Source: CAVRJC01 sp964505725 (GTDB lineage Bacteria > Actinomycetota > Acidimicrobiia > IMCC26256 > DASPTH01). Taken from it: DNA of 40,646 nucleotides. How positions within the stretch are numbered: the stretch's first letter is position 1; the number at the start of each line of letters is the position of its first letter. The stretch lies in NCBI GenBank assembly GCA_964505725.1, contig CAZDJK010000071.1, forward strand, positions 1 to 40,646. The letters are read 5' to 3'. Under the pieces are notes generated by a model that did no database searches, was not told where the DNA came from, and worked only from the letters and a program-made list of their open reading frames with translations. Below are positions 22,500 to 30,120 of the stretch, in pieces. The position numbers and the translations under genes were made by a program.

Positions 22500-22537
22500 G
22501 CTACCGCCGGAGGCGCGCCGGACATGACGCGGCCGGG

Positions 22538-22795
22538 TCAGGGTCCGGGGTCTTCGCCCGCCTCGCGGAGCGCGCTCGCGATCGCGGCCCGCAGACGGCG
22601 CGCGGTGGCCGGTGCGAGGTGGGCGACGAGCCCGAGGCCGGCCCGCCCCGTCTCCTCGATCGTGAGCACGACCCGGAGCTCGCCGTTGCCGCAGGCGTCG
22701 CAGTCGTCGCTCAACGCCACCGCCCAGGACACCGGTGGGCGTTCGTCGTCGTCGGTCGGATGGTCGTCGGTCGCGTCGGCGATTGATCGGCGCAT
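22538..22795 (-). CDS. small hypothetical protein
   Basis: An 85-aa soluble protein. An acidic N-terminal tail (about residues 6-20) precedes SWAVALSDDCDACGNGELRVVL, which has a Cys-x-x-Cys pair, and a C-terminal helix rich in Ala and Arg (ATARRLRAAIASALREAG). GGAG lies 5 nt before the ATG, which supports a real gene. It is divergent from the BrkB/YihY gene. The CxxC could bind metal or be redox active, but two Cys alone do not show this. Confidence 0.65.
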   Translation of the reverse strand: MRRSIADATDDHPTDDDERPPVSWAVALSDDCDACGNGELRVVLTIEETGRAGLGLVAHLAPATARRLRAAIASALREAGEDPGP

Positions 22796-22839
22796 CGATG
22801 CTCCAAGCTCGGGATCGTTTGCCGCTCGAAACGGTATAC

Positions 22840-23655
22840 ATGCAGCCCTTGCCCGCGAAGCAGGCGTTCAACGAGCTCGTCGAGAAGTACCGGGCGGTAC
22901 GCGGTCGCGAGGAGGCGGCCGCGATCACCCTCTACGGCTTCCTCGCGCTGTTCGCGATCGCCGTGCTCGCGATCGCGGTGATCGGCTTCGTGTCCGCCAG
23001 CGACCACGACGTCGCCGAGCGCATCGTGAATTATCTCGGCCTGCACGGCTCGGCGGCGAAGACCGTCACCGACGCGGTGGCGAAGGCACAGGAGAGCCGG
23101 AGGACGGCGACCATCGTCGGGCTCGTCGGCCTCGTGTGGGTGGGCAGCAGCTTCGCGGTCGCGGTCGAGAACGCGTACGACAACGCGTGGGGTGTCGAGC
23201 AGCGGCTCGTGCGGGGCAGGCTGGTCGGGCTCGGCTGGCTCGCGGGCGCCGGGATCCTCCTCGCCGCGGGCGGCTTCGTGACCAGCGCGCTCTCGACCTT
23301 TCCCGGATGGCTGGCGCCGCTCGTAGTGGTGGTGTCGCTGTTCGTGAACACGCTGCTGTGGCTCTGGACCTCGTGGGTGCTGCCCAACCGGCGGGTGGCG
23401 ATGCGCCCGCTGATCCCGGCCGCGGTGTTCGGCGCCGTCGGTCTCGAGGTGCTGAAGGTGCTCGGCGGGTACGTGGTGCCGCGCCTTGTCGAGCGGTCGT
23501 CGGCGCTCTACGGGACGATCGGGGTCGTGTTCGCGCTGATCGTCTGGCTGTGGCTGTTCGGACGGCTGGCGGTGTTCGTGACCATCCTCGAGACGACTCA
23601 GGGCTGGAGGCGATGGAAGCGCCAGGTGCCGTCGCCGTCCCCGTCGCGTACGTAG
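22840..23655 (+). CDS. YihY/virulence factor BrkB family membrane protein
   Basis: A 271-aa membrane protein with about six spans. The N-terminal EAAAITLYGFLALFAIAVLAIAVIGF, the central WVGSSFAVAVENAYDNAWGV and the C-terminal LYGTIGVVFALIVWLWLFGRLAVF match the BrkB/YihY family (once named ribonuclease BN, not a nuclease). Role unknown; transport or envelope function has been suggested for relatives. ATG 22840 leaves 44 bp for promoters of the divergent gene; ATG 22798 is an in-frame alternative. Its 3' end overlaps the opposing PdxH gene by 58 bp. Confidence 0.88.
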   Translation: MQPLPAKQAFNELVEKYRAVRGREEAAAITLYGFLALFAIAVLAIAVIGFVSASDHDVAERIVNYLGLHGSAAKTVTDAVAKAQESRRTATIVGLVGLVWVGSSFAVAVENAYDNAWGVEQRLVRGRLVGLGWLAGAGILLAAGGFVTSALSTFPGWLAPLVVVVSLFVNTLLWLWTSWVLPNRRVAMRPLIPAAVFGAVGLEVLKVLGGYVVPRLVERSSALYGTIGVVFALIVWLWLFGRLAVFVTILETTQGWRRWKRQVPSPSPSRT

Positions 23656-24221
23656 ACGAGACGGTCGTGGAGCCGGTCCTCACGGTGCTGCCACAGCTCG
23701 ATCTCGTCGGGGACCACGCGGTAGCCGCCCCAGAACGGCGGCAGAGGCACATCGCCGCCGCCGAACCGAGCGGCGATCGCGTCCCGGGCCGCCTCGAGGT
23801 CGGCTCGTGACGCGACGACCGCGCTCTGCTCCGACGCCCACGCGCTGAACCGGCTCGGCACCGGACGGGCCCGCCAGTAGGCATCGCTCTCCGACTCCGA
23901 CACCCGCTCGACCCGGCCGACGATCCGGACCTGCCGGAGCGCCTCGGGCCACTGGAAGACCAGCGCCGCACGCGGGTTCGCGTCGATCTCCCGGCCCTTG
24001 CGGCTCTCGAAGCTGGTGTAGAAGCAGAAGCCGCGCGCGTCGACGCCGCGCAACAGCACCGCGCGCGCCGACGGCCGTCCGTCGGGCGTCGCGGTCGCCA
24101 CGATCATCGCGTCGGGCTGCAACACGCCCTGCTCCGCCGCGTCCGCGTACCAGGACGCGAACTGCACGAACGGATCAGGGTCGACGTCGTCCTCTCGCAG
24201 CTCGCGTTCGGGAGCGGGCAC
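23598..24221 (-). CDS. pdxH: pyridoxamine 5'-phosphate oxidase
   Basis: A 207-aa FMN enzyme that oxidises pyridoxamine or pyridoxine 5'-phosphate to pyridoxal phosphate. Visible are DPFVQFASWYADA, AMIVATATPDGRPSARAVLLRG, FCFYTSFESRKGREI, the QVRIVGRVERVSE strand, WASEQS near the dimer and the C-terminal IELWQ and WRFHRLQP motifs. The GTG at 24221 has a TACGCT box 6 nt upstream. An upstream in-frame ATG (24320) would give an unlikely tail. It is divergent from the VOC gene, with two back-to-back leaderless-type promoters in 67 bp. Confidence 0.93.
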   Translation of the reverse strand: MPAPERELREDDVDPDPFVQFASWYADAAEQGVLQPDAMIVATATPDGRPSARAVLLRGVDARGFCFYTSFESRKGREIDANPRAALVFQWPEALRQVRIVGRVERVSESESDAYWRARPVPSRFSAWASEQSAVVASRADLEAARDAIAARFGGGDVPLPPFWGGYRVVPDEIELWQHREDRLHDRLVYVRDGDGDGTWRFHRLQP

Positions 24222-24227
24222 CGCGTC

Positions 24228-24233
24228 AGCGTA
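24228..24233 (-). promoter_or_regulatory. candidate -10 box TACGCT, leaderless
   Basis: On the minus strand TACGCT lies 6 nt before the pdxH GTG start. Confidence 0.45.
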
Positions 24234-24276
24234 GGTTCGACGCCGGGCGACCGGACCGGGAGGAGATGCCCACCGG

Positions 24277-24282
24277 TACGAT
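24277..24282 (+). promoter_or_regulatory. candidate -10 box TACGAT, leaderless
   Basis: TACGAT lies 6 nt before the VOC gene GTG at 24289, facing away from the pdxH promoter. Confidence 0.45.
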
Positions 24283-24288
24283 GCGACG

Positions 24289-24819
24289 GTGCCGTTCCAC
24301 CACCTCGCGATCGCGACCACCGACCTCGACGCGACCCACCGCTTCTACACCGAGGTGATGGGATTCCGGCTCGTGCACGGCGAGGCGGCACCCGATCCGT
24401 CGGAGCGGGGCTGGGCCCGTCACCTCTTCTACGACACCGGCAACGGCGAGTGCCTCGCGGTCTGGGATCTGCACCTCGACGGCCTCGGCGAGTTCGATCC
24501 CGCGTTGAGCAGGGGGCTCGGGCTCCCGCCCTGGGTGAACCACGTGGCCTTCGCGGCGTCCGACCTCGACGACCTCGCTGCACACCGCGACCGGTGGCTC
24601 GCGCACGGCTACGACGTGCTCGAGCTCGATCACCGGTGGTGTCGATCCATCTACGTCGACGACCCGGGCGGCACCACGGTCGAGTTCTGCTGCACGCTCA
24701 CGCCGTTCGCCTCGGGCGAGGCCGCGGACGCGGAGATGCTGCGCCGAGCGTCCGGGGCGCCTCCGCTCGGCTCGGGCCCGAAGGCGACGGTGTACGAGGC
24801 GAAGGCGGTATCGGCGTGA
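24289..24819 (+). CDS. VOC family protein (glyoxalase/dioxygenase-like)
   Basis: A 176-aa vicinal-oxygen-chelate protein with two beta-alpha-beta-beta-beta halves. The first half begins FHHLAIATTDLDATHRFYTEVMGFRLV; the second has VNHVAFAASDLDDL and ends IYVDDPGGTTVEFCC. His in FHHLA and HVAFA and Glu in VEFCC are at the usual metal-ligand positions. Substrate unknown: lactoylglutathione-type, dioxygenase or resistance roles are all possible. The start is GTG with a -10-like box 6 nt before it. The 3' end lies in a 17-bp tandem repeat. Confidence 0.88.
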   Translation: MPFHHLAIATTDLDATHRFYTEVMGFRLVHGEAAPDPSERGWARHLFYDTGNGECLAVWDLHLDGLGEFDPALSRGLGLPPWVNHVAFAASDLDDLAAHRDRWLAHGYDVLELDHRWCRSIYVDDPGGTTVEFCCTLTPFASGEAADAEMLRRASGAPPLGSGPKATVYEAKAVSA

Positions 24820-24883
24820 AGATGGTGTCGGCGTGAAGATGGTGTCGGCGTGAAGGTGGCACCGACGTGAAGGTGCGCATCGG
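24799..24883. repeat. 17-bp tandem repeat, about 5 units, linking two genes
   Basis: Units start at 24799 (degenerate), 24816, 24833, 24850 and 24867. The core is GTGAAGATGGTGTCGGC. The VOC stop (TGA 24817-24819) is in unit 2 and the GTG start of the next gene (24867) opens unit 5. Every full unit holds a GTGA stop/start overlap. Confidence 0.85.
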
Positions 24884-25760
24884 GTTCGGCGCGGGCGCGC
24901 AGAGCTTCGCCGACGGCGGCGCGAGCCTCGGCGCGCTCGTCGACGGGTTGGAGGCGCGACGCTTCGACTCGCTGTGGGTGTCCGAGCGCGCGACGGCGGC
25001 GCTCCCCGATCCGATGGTCGCGCTCTCGTTCGCTGCGGGCCGGACCGAGCGGTTGAAGCTCGGCACTTCGGTGCAGGTCCTTCCGGGCCGCAACCCGGTG
25101 CTGCTCGCGAAGGCGTGGGCGAGCCTCGACCGGCTCTCCGGTGGACGCGCGCTCCCGGCGTTCGGGCTCGGCATCGTCGACCCGGTGGAGCAGCAGGCGT
25201 TCGGCGTCGCGCGGGAAGAACGGGCGCAGCTGTTCGACGAGGCGCTCGACGTCATGCGGCGACTCTGGACCGAGGACGTCGTCGACCACGACGGTCCGCA
25301 CTACTCGCTGCAGGGCATGTCGATCGGCGTGCGCCCGGAGCGCGGGTTCCTCGACGTGTGGCTCGGGGGGCGCTCACCGGGCGAGCTGCGACGCGTCGGG
25401 CGGGTCGCCGACGGCTGGCTCCCGAGCTTCTCGACCCCGGCTCAGGTCAGGGACGGGCGCGCGATCGTGGAGAAGGCCGCCGCCGACGCCGGCCGCACGA
25501 TCGATCCCGAGCATTTCGGGGCATTGGTCTCGTACGCGCGGACTGCGATCCCCGACGGATACGCGCGTGCACGCGTGCAGCGCACCGGCGTCGACATCTC
25601 CGCGGTGATCCCGGTGGGGCTCGACGCGTTGCGGGTCCGCATCGAGGAGTTCGTCGAGGTCGGATTCTCGAAGTTCGTGCTCGTCCCGGTCGAGCCGCCC
25701 GCGTCGTGGGACGGCGAGCTCGACGAGGTCGCCGAGACGGTGCTCGACCTCCAGCGCTGA
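24867..25760 (+). CDS. LLM class flavin-dependent oxidoreductase
   Basis: A 297-aa luciferase-like TIM-barrel enzyme using FMN or F420. Typical parts are KVRIGFGAGAQSFADGG, FDSLWVSERA, RTERLKLGTSVQVLPGRNPVLLAKAWASLDRLSGGR, the DVMRRLWTEDVVDHDGPHYSL segment and VWLGGRSPGELRRVGRVADGWLPSF. Many actinobacterial members of this kind use F420, but the cofactor cannot be fixed here. It starts GTG in the last unit of the tandem repeat, 47 bp after the VOC stop, so the two genes may be cotranscribed. Confidence 0.9.
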   Translation: MKVRIGFGAGAQSFADGGASLGALVDGLEARRFDSLWVSERATAALPDPMVALSFAAGRTERLKLGTSVQVLPGRNPVLLAKAWASLDRLSGGRALPAFGLGIVDPVEQQAFGVAREERAQLFDEALDVMRRLWTEDVVDHDGPHYSLQGMSIGVRPERGFLDVWLGGRSPGELRRVGRVADGWLPSFSTPAQVRDGRAIVEKAAADAGRTIDPEHFGALVSYARTAIPDGYARARVQRTGVDISAVIPVGLDALRVRIEEFVEVGFSKFVLVPVEPPASWDGELDEVAETVLDLQR

Positions 25761-25777
25761 GCACGGCGCCTGTGGAA

Positions 25778-26635
25778 TCAGGCCACTACGTCGTCGTGGG
25801 TGACGAGCGGCGAGCGCGCCAGGCTGATCGTGCCCACCACCATCGCCGCGATCGCGAGCACGGTGACCGACACCGCGAGCGCGCCGTGGGCGTCGAGCTG
25901 CTCGCCGAACATCGTGATGGCGAACACACTCGCGAGGACGGGGTTGACCACCGAGATGGCAGGGAGCGAGGCCGCGACGTGGCCGGCCTGGAAGGCGCTC
26001 TGGTTCAGGACGAGGCCGACGAGCGACACCGACAAGAGCACGTAGAGCTGCCAGTGGGAGAACAGGTTCCCGATCCCGTCGTCGAGCAGGCCGACGGTCG
26101 CCTTCGTCAGCACCGCGGTGAACGAGTACACGACGCCGGTTGCAACCCCGAGGTACAGGGCGCGCCGGCTCCCGAGCGCGCGTCGCGCTGCGGCGACCAG
26201 GCTTCCCGCGAGCAGCGCGACGAGCGCGGCGACGGTCACCCACGCGGCGGCGGACGCGTCCGACCGGTTGCCCGACGGGGAGCCGACCTGCACGAACAGC
26301 CCGAGCCCGATGACGACGGCCGCGGCGGGGACCAGCTCTCGGCGGGTCACCCGGCGCCCGGTGCCGATGGTCGAGAACGGGAGCGCCCAGAGGAGGCCGG
26401 TGACCATCAACGGCCCGACGAGGGCGACCGATCCCGCGTGCAGCGCCGCCGCCTCGAAGAGGTAACCGCCCACGTCGAAGGCCACGCCGAGCAGCCACAA
26501 CGGTCGCCGGGCGACCGCGAGGATCAGGCGGAAGTGGAGCGAGAGCTCGGGAGGTTGCGCGGACGCCACCCGTTGCTGCAGGACTGCCGCACCCGAGTAC
26601 GACAGCCCTGCGAGGAGCGCGAACGCGACTGCCAT
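25778..26635 (-). CDS. DMT-superfamily permease (EamA/NIPA-like)
   Basis: A 285-aa membrane protein with nine to ten hydrophobic segments. The start AVAFALLAGLSYSGAAVLQQRVA, the AALHAGSVALVGPLMVTGLLWALP segment and the second-half GHVAASLPAISVVNPVLASVFAITMFGEQL resemble DMT transporters of the EamA/NIPA type. The substrate is unknown. It is the last of three leftward genes, starting 6 bp after the deacetylase stop, so it may serve the same envelope pathway. Confidence 0.82.
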   Translation of the reverse strand: MAVAFALLAGLSYSGAAVLQQRVASAQPPELSLHFRLILAVARRPLWLLGVAFDVGGYLFEAAALHAGSVALVGPLMVTGLLWALPFSTIGTGRRVTRRELVPAAAVVIGLGLFVQVGSPSGNRSDASAAAWVTVAALVALLAGSLVAAARRALGSRRALYLGVATGVVYSFTAVLTKATVGLLDDGIGNLFSHWQLYVLLSVSLVGLVLNQSAFQAGHVAASLPAISVVNPVLASVFAITMFGEQLDAHGALAVSVTVLAIAAMVVGTISLARSPLVTHDDVVA

Positions 26636-26641
26636 CGCGGC

Positions 26642-27373
26642 TCAGGTCGACGGGATGCCGCGTCGCGGCAGGCCGTGCTCGCCGACGGTCCCGACGGCCA
26701 GCCCGCGGCGCGCGAGCTCCTCCGCCAGGAGCGGGAGCGCACCGGCCGCCGCGCGCCACGAACCCGGATACGAGGTGCAGTCGGAGTCGTGGAGGAGCAC
26801 GGTACCGCCGTCGAGGTAGCGACGGGTGACGTCGGCGAACACCGAGCCCGGCGTGGCCTCGCGGCGCCAGTCACGCCCCCAGGTCGTCCACAGCACGGTG
26901 GTCAGGCCGAGCCGACGGGCGGCGCGCAGGCCGCCGAACGACAGGATCCCGAACGGCGGGCGGAACCACTCCGGGTCGACGCCGCTCGCGTCGGCCACTG
27001 CATCCCGCGCGCGCATGACGTCGTCGGCCGCCGCCCGCGGTGTGCGTCGCAGCATGTTGCGGTGGGCGTCGCCGTGCACCGCCACCTCGTGGCCGGCTTC
27101 CGCGACCTCCTTCGCGAGCCCGGGGGCGCGACGAACCATCTCGCCCAACATGAAGAAGGTGGCGCGCCACCCGAGCGTGTCGAGCACGCGCAGGAACTCC
27201 GGGGTCGACTCGGGGTCGGGACCGTCGTCGAAGGTCAGCGCCACGTGCCCGGGCCGCCCGACGCCGACGAGCCCGGGCGTGACCCGGACGCCGACGGGCG
27301 AGACGCCGGCCAACGCGGGAGCGGCGTGCACGACCATCGCCGCCGCACCAGCGATGCCGGCGGCGCCGGCCAC
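26642..27373 (-). CDS. polysaccharide deacetylase (NodB domain)
   Basis: A 243-aa NodB-type esterase that removes acetyl groups from a glycan. A hydrophobic Ala/Gly-rich N-terminus (about residues 1-25) may be a signal or anchor. Catalytic motifs are present: LTFDDGPDP (D49 base, D50 metal), H100 and H104 of VHGDAHRNM (metal), FRPPFG, and VLLHDSD near the end. So it should be an active metal-dependent deacetylase, unlike the degenerate copy fused to the upstream glycosyltransferase. The GTG at 27373 is the first start after that gene's stop, 17 bp away. Confidence 0.9.
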   Translation of the reverse strand: MAGAAGIAGAAAMVVHAAPALAGVSPVGVRVTPGLVGVGRPGHVALTFDDGPDPESTPEFLRVLDTLGWRATFFMLGEMVRRAPGLAKEVAEAGHEVAVHGDAHRNMLRRTPRAAADDVMRARDAVADASGVDPEWFRPPFGILSFGGLRAARRLGLTTVLWTTWGRDWRREATPGSVFADVTRRYLDGGTVLLHDSDCTSYPGSWRAAAGALPLLAEELARRGLAVGTVGEHGLPRRGIPST

Positions 27374-27390
27374 TCCCGCGGGGGTGACCT

Positions 27391-29157
27391 TCAGCGCAGC
27401 TCCCCGAGCGGCGCGACCTCGAGCTCCGCGCGCTCCATCCTCGTCTCGAACTGGGTGACCGCCCGCTCCATCTGCGCCGCGGTGAGGCCGCGCCCGTCGA
27501 TCAGGTAGACCTTGCGGGACGCGATGCGGCTGAAGCCCTCACCCGGCTTCACCACCGCATCGACGACGACGAGCTTCTGGCGGAGCCGACGCGAGTAGTA
27601 CTGGTCGAACGCGTCGACCCGCCGGCCGGGGACGAACTCGCGCGCAGGGGTGCCGGCCTCCTGTCGGATCAGCTTGCCGGCGCGATCGACGTCGTTGCGG
27701 GCCCGGTTCCAGCGCAGGAAGGTGCCCTTCCCCCATCCCCCGTTGGCGACGTCGACACCGTGGCGCGCCAGCGCCTTCAGCGCGTGCGAGCAATTCCTCG
27801 CGGCTTGGGCGTCGACCACCACGCTGGCGTCGAGCGCGTCGAGCTTGGTGCGGAGGGTGCGGTCCTGCAGCTCGGAGCGATCGAGCCGAACGCCGACGAA
27901 CACCGTGCTCCGGGCGTCCTTCGGCACCTTCGCCACGCCGACGCCCATCGCCGACACCGCCTCGACGCCCACGGTGAGGCCCGCGTACAGCACCATCAGG
28001 CACGCGGCCGCCACGATCGCGGTCCGGCGACCTGCGGGCCGCCGCAGCGGGACGACCCGGCCCTTGCGGTTGACGGCCGCGTTCCTCCGCGCGAGCTCGT
28101 CGACCTCGTCGGCGGGGTCGCCGACGAACAGCGCGTAGCCCGCCGCGACCATCGCGTCGCGATCGGGACCGGGGCGGGTGACCGAGCGCAGGACGGTGTT
28201 GAGCTCGGCGGCGCTGTGCGCGTAGCGGTTCACGCCCGCGCGCGCCATCATCTCGGCGTTGTCCTTGCCGTGCCCCGCGATGGGCAGGTACGTGACGACG
28301 GGGAGCCCGACCGCGAAGGCCTCCATACAGGTGAGCCCGCCGGCGTTCTCCACTAGAGCGTCGGCCGCCGACATCAGCGAGGGCATGTCGTCGGTCCATC
28401 CGATGACGGTCCCCAGCCCGTGCGACTCGAGCTCGGCGCGGAGCTTCTCGTCCTTTCCGCACACTGTGATCGGGTGGAATTCGCCGGAGCGCCCGATCGC
28501 CTCGACCGTGGCGATGATGTCGCCGACACCCCATGACCCGGCGACGACGAGCACCGCGCGGTCGTCGGGACAGAGCCCGAGCTCGGCTCGCAGCGCGTCG
28601 CGGTCGACCCGGGGGGCGCGGAACCGCTCGCCCACGAGAGGACCCCGGGCACGCGCGTCGTGGCCACCGCGCGATTCGGCGGTGCGGGCCGACAGGTCGC
28701 TGACCGCGAGGTGGCGGTCGACGCCGCGGTGCACCCAGAGCGAGTGGACGGCGAAGTCGGTGAGGTAGGTGACGACCGGGACCCGCAGCAGCTTCTTGCG
28801 ACGCATCCGCCCGAGCACGAGAGACGCGAGCGGATACACCGACACGATGGTGTCGGGGCGGAACTCCTTGATGACATGGCGCAGCTTGTGGCGGGTGAGC
28901 AGCGTGTCGACCATGACCGCGGGCGCCCGGAGCAGCGGCGAGAGGCGGTAGGCGACCTCGTAGGTCCACGGGAACAGCTTGAGCTGCATCTCGTAGTACC
29001 AGCGCAGGAACGGTCCGATGTGGAGCGCGACCGCATCGAGGAAGTCGACGACCTCGACCCGGTGGCCCTTACGTTCGAGCCGCCGGCGGAGCTCCCGGGC
29101 CGCGCCGTCGTGACCCGCGCCCATCGACGCGGAGACGATCAGGATGCTCCGGCGCAC
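27391..29157 (-). CDS. glycosyltransferase (MGDG-synthase-like) fused to a degenerate deacetylase-like domain
   Basis: A 588-aa fusion. Residues about 1-165 are an MGDG-synthase-type acceptor half (ILIVSASMGAGHDGAARELRR, VVDFLDAV). Residues about 195-350 are a GT28-type UDP-sugar half (VVAGSWGVGDII, VIGWTDDMPSLMSAADALVENAGGLTCMEAFAVGLPVV). A membrane span (about 372-395) follows, then about 190 residues that resemble a NodB domain in layout (helix SHALKALARHGVDVANGGWGKG, later REFVPGR) but lack the metal motifs. The likely reaction is glycosylation of a lipid. GTG 29157 fits the family start; a TACAGT box lies 8 nt upstream. It heads a three-gene operon. Confidence 0.85.
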   Translation of the reverse strand: MRRSILIVSASMGAGHDGAARELRRRLERKGHRVEVVDFLDAVALHIGPFLRWYYEMQLKLFPWTYEVAYRLSPLLRAPAVMVDTLLTRHKLRHVIKEFRPDTIVSVYPLASLVLGRMRRKKLLRVPVVTYLTDFAVHSLWVHRGVDRHLAVSDLSARTAESRGGHDARARGPLVGERFRAPRVDRDALRAELGLCPDDRAVLVVAGSWGVGDIIATVEAIGRSGEFHPITVCGKDEKLRAELESHGLGTVIGWTDDMPSLMSAADALVENAGGLTCMEAFAVGLPVVTYLPIAGHGKDNAEMMARAGVNRYAHSAAELNTVLRSVTRPGPDRDAMVAAGYALFVGDPADEVDELARRNAAVNRKGRVVPLRRPAGRRTAIVAAACLMVLYAGLTVGVEAVSAMGVGVAKVPKDARSTVFVGVRLDRSELQDRTLRTKLDALDASVVVDAQAARNCSHALKALARHGVDVANGGWGKGTFLRWNRARNDVDRAGKLIRQEAGTPAREFVPGRRVDAFDQYYSRRLRQKLVVVDAVVKPGEGFSRIASRKVYLIDGRGLTAAQMERAVTQFETRMERAELEVAPLGELR

Positions 29158-29165
29158 GGGCAGGA

Positions 29166-29171
29166 ACTGTA
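29166..29171 (-). promoter_or_regulatory. candidate -10 box TACAGT, leaderless
   Basis: On the minus strand TACAGT lies 8 nt before the glycosyltransferase GTG at 29157; the same hexamer precedes the phosphatase gene at 8660. Confidence 0.45.
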
Positions 29172-29265
29172 TCGCCTTGCCCTCCGCGAAGTCGGCTGCT
29201 ACAGGACCGGACCGACGTGACGCCGAGGCACTGCACCGCATAGTCGCGCGCGCCGGCCGCCGGCG

Positions 29266-29308
29266 TGAGCGGCCGAGCCTCAGGGGCCGAAGCCTCAGCG
29301 GCCGAGCC
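29266..29308. repeat. 14/15-bp tandem repeat x3 across a stop codon
   Basis: Units TGAGCGGCCGAGCC (29266-29279), TCAGGGGCCGAAGCC (29280-29294) and TCAGCGGCCGAGCC (29295-29308). The crotonase stop (TGA on the minus strand, 29295-29297) opens the last unit. Confidence 0.8.
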
Positions 29309-30059
29309 AGCGGGGAGGGCGCTTATCGACGAAGGCCTTCGGGCCCTCCTTGAAGTCCTCGGTGGCGTGGACGATGTCCTGGAGCTGCTTGTTGAGCGCC
29401 CAGAGCTGCGTCTCGTCGAGGTCGAAGGACGCGTTCACGAGCTCGCGCGACCGGCGCACGGCCACCGGCGCGTTGGCCGCGATCTGCTCCGCCAGCTCCA
29501 TCGCCGCCTCGCGGACGGTGCCCGGCTCGACCAGGCGGTTCACCAGCCCGAGCTGGTGGGCGCGGTCGGCCGACATGGTCTCGCCCGTCATCGCGAGCTC
29601 GGCCGCGACGTTCCTCCCGACCACGCGCGCGAGGCGGAACGGGCCGCCGGCACCGGCGATGAGGCCCCGCTTCACCTCGGGGAAGCCGAAGGCGGCGCGG
29701 GTCGAGGCCACCACGAGATCGCACGTGAGCACGATCTCGAGCCCTCCGGCGACAGCGGGACCGTCGACGGCGGCGATCATCGGTTTCGTACGCGGGTACC
29801 GCACGACGCCGCCGAACCCGCCGAGCGGCGTGTGCAGCGTGCTCACTCCTCCTTCGGCGGAGATCTCCTTGAGGTCGGCGCCGGCACAGAACACCGGGCC
29901 CTCGTGTTGGAGCACCGCGAGCCAGAGGTCGTCGTCGCCCTCGAGGCGGCCCATCGCGGCGTCGAGCGCCTGGGCGGTCTCGCGGTTGATCGCGTTCCGG
30001 GCTTCGGGACGGTCGAGCGTGAGGACGAGCGTGTGGCCGACCACCTCTTCGTGCAGCAT
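29295..30059 (-). CDS. enoyl-CoA hydratase/isomerase (crotonase) family protein
   Basis: A 254-aa crotonase. VLTLDRPEARNAINRETA, the oxyanion-hole segment VFCAGADLKEI, the second oxyanion segment AAVDGPAVAGGLEIVLTCDLVVAS and FGFPEVKRGLIAGAGG are visible. The Glu of PEVKRGL is at one catalytic position; hydratases usually have a second acid later. It acts on a 2-enoyl-CoA or related thioester. It is transcribed leftward, divergent from the Clp-N gene, with a TAGTGT box 6 nt before the ATG. Confidence 0.92.
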   Translation of the reverse strand: MLHEEVVGHTLVLTLDRPEARNAINRETAQALDAAMGRLEGDDDLWLAVLQHEGPVFCAGADLKEISAEGGVSTLHTPLGGFGGVVRYPRTKPMIAAVDGPAVAGGLEIVLTCDLVVASTRAAFGFPEVKRGLIAGAGGPFRLARVVGRNVAAELAMTGETMSADRAHQLGLVNRLVEPGTVREAAMELAEQIAANAPVAVRRSRELVNASFDLDETQLWALNKQLQDIVHATEDFKEGPKAFVDKRPPRWLGR

Positions 30060-30065
30060 GGGGCG

Positions 30066-30071
30066 ACACTA
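30066..30071 (-). promoter_or_regulatory. candidate -10 box TAGTGT, leaderless
   Basis: On the minus strand TAGTGT lies 6 nt before the crotonase ATG at 30059. Confidence 0.45.
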
Positions 30072-30106
30072 GCGAGAATGCCCCGAGCGGGCGCCCGGCA
30101 CGGTCG

Positions 30107-30112
30107 TACGCT
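30107..30112 (+). promoter_or_regulatory. candidate -10 box TACGCT, leaderless
   Basis: TACGCT lies 8 nt before the ATG at 30121, back to back with the crotonase promoter in a 61-bp gap. Confidence 0.45.
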
Positions 30113-30120
30113 CGACATCG

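Noticed and set aside
22817..22837. GTTTGC...CGGTAT before the BrkB/YihY gene as a SigF promoter.
   Set aside because: The spacing is only 9 nt and the -10 lacks GGG.
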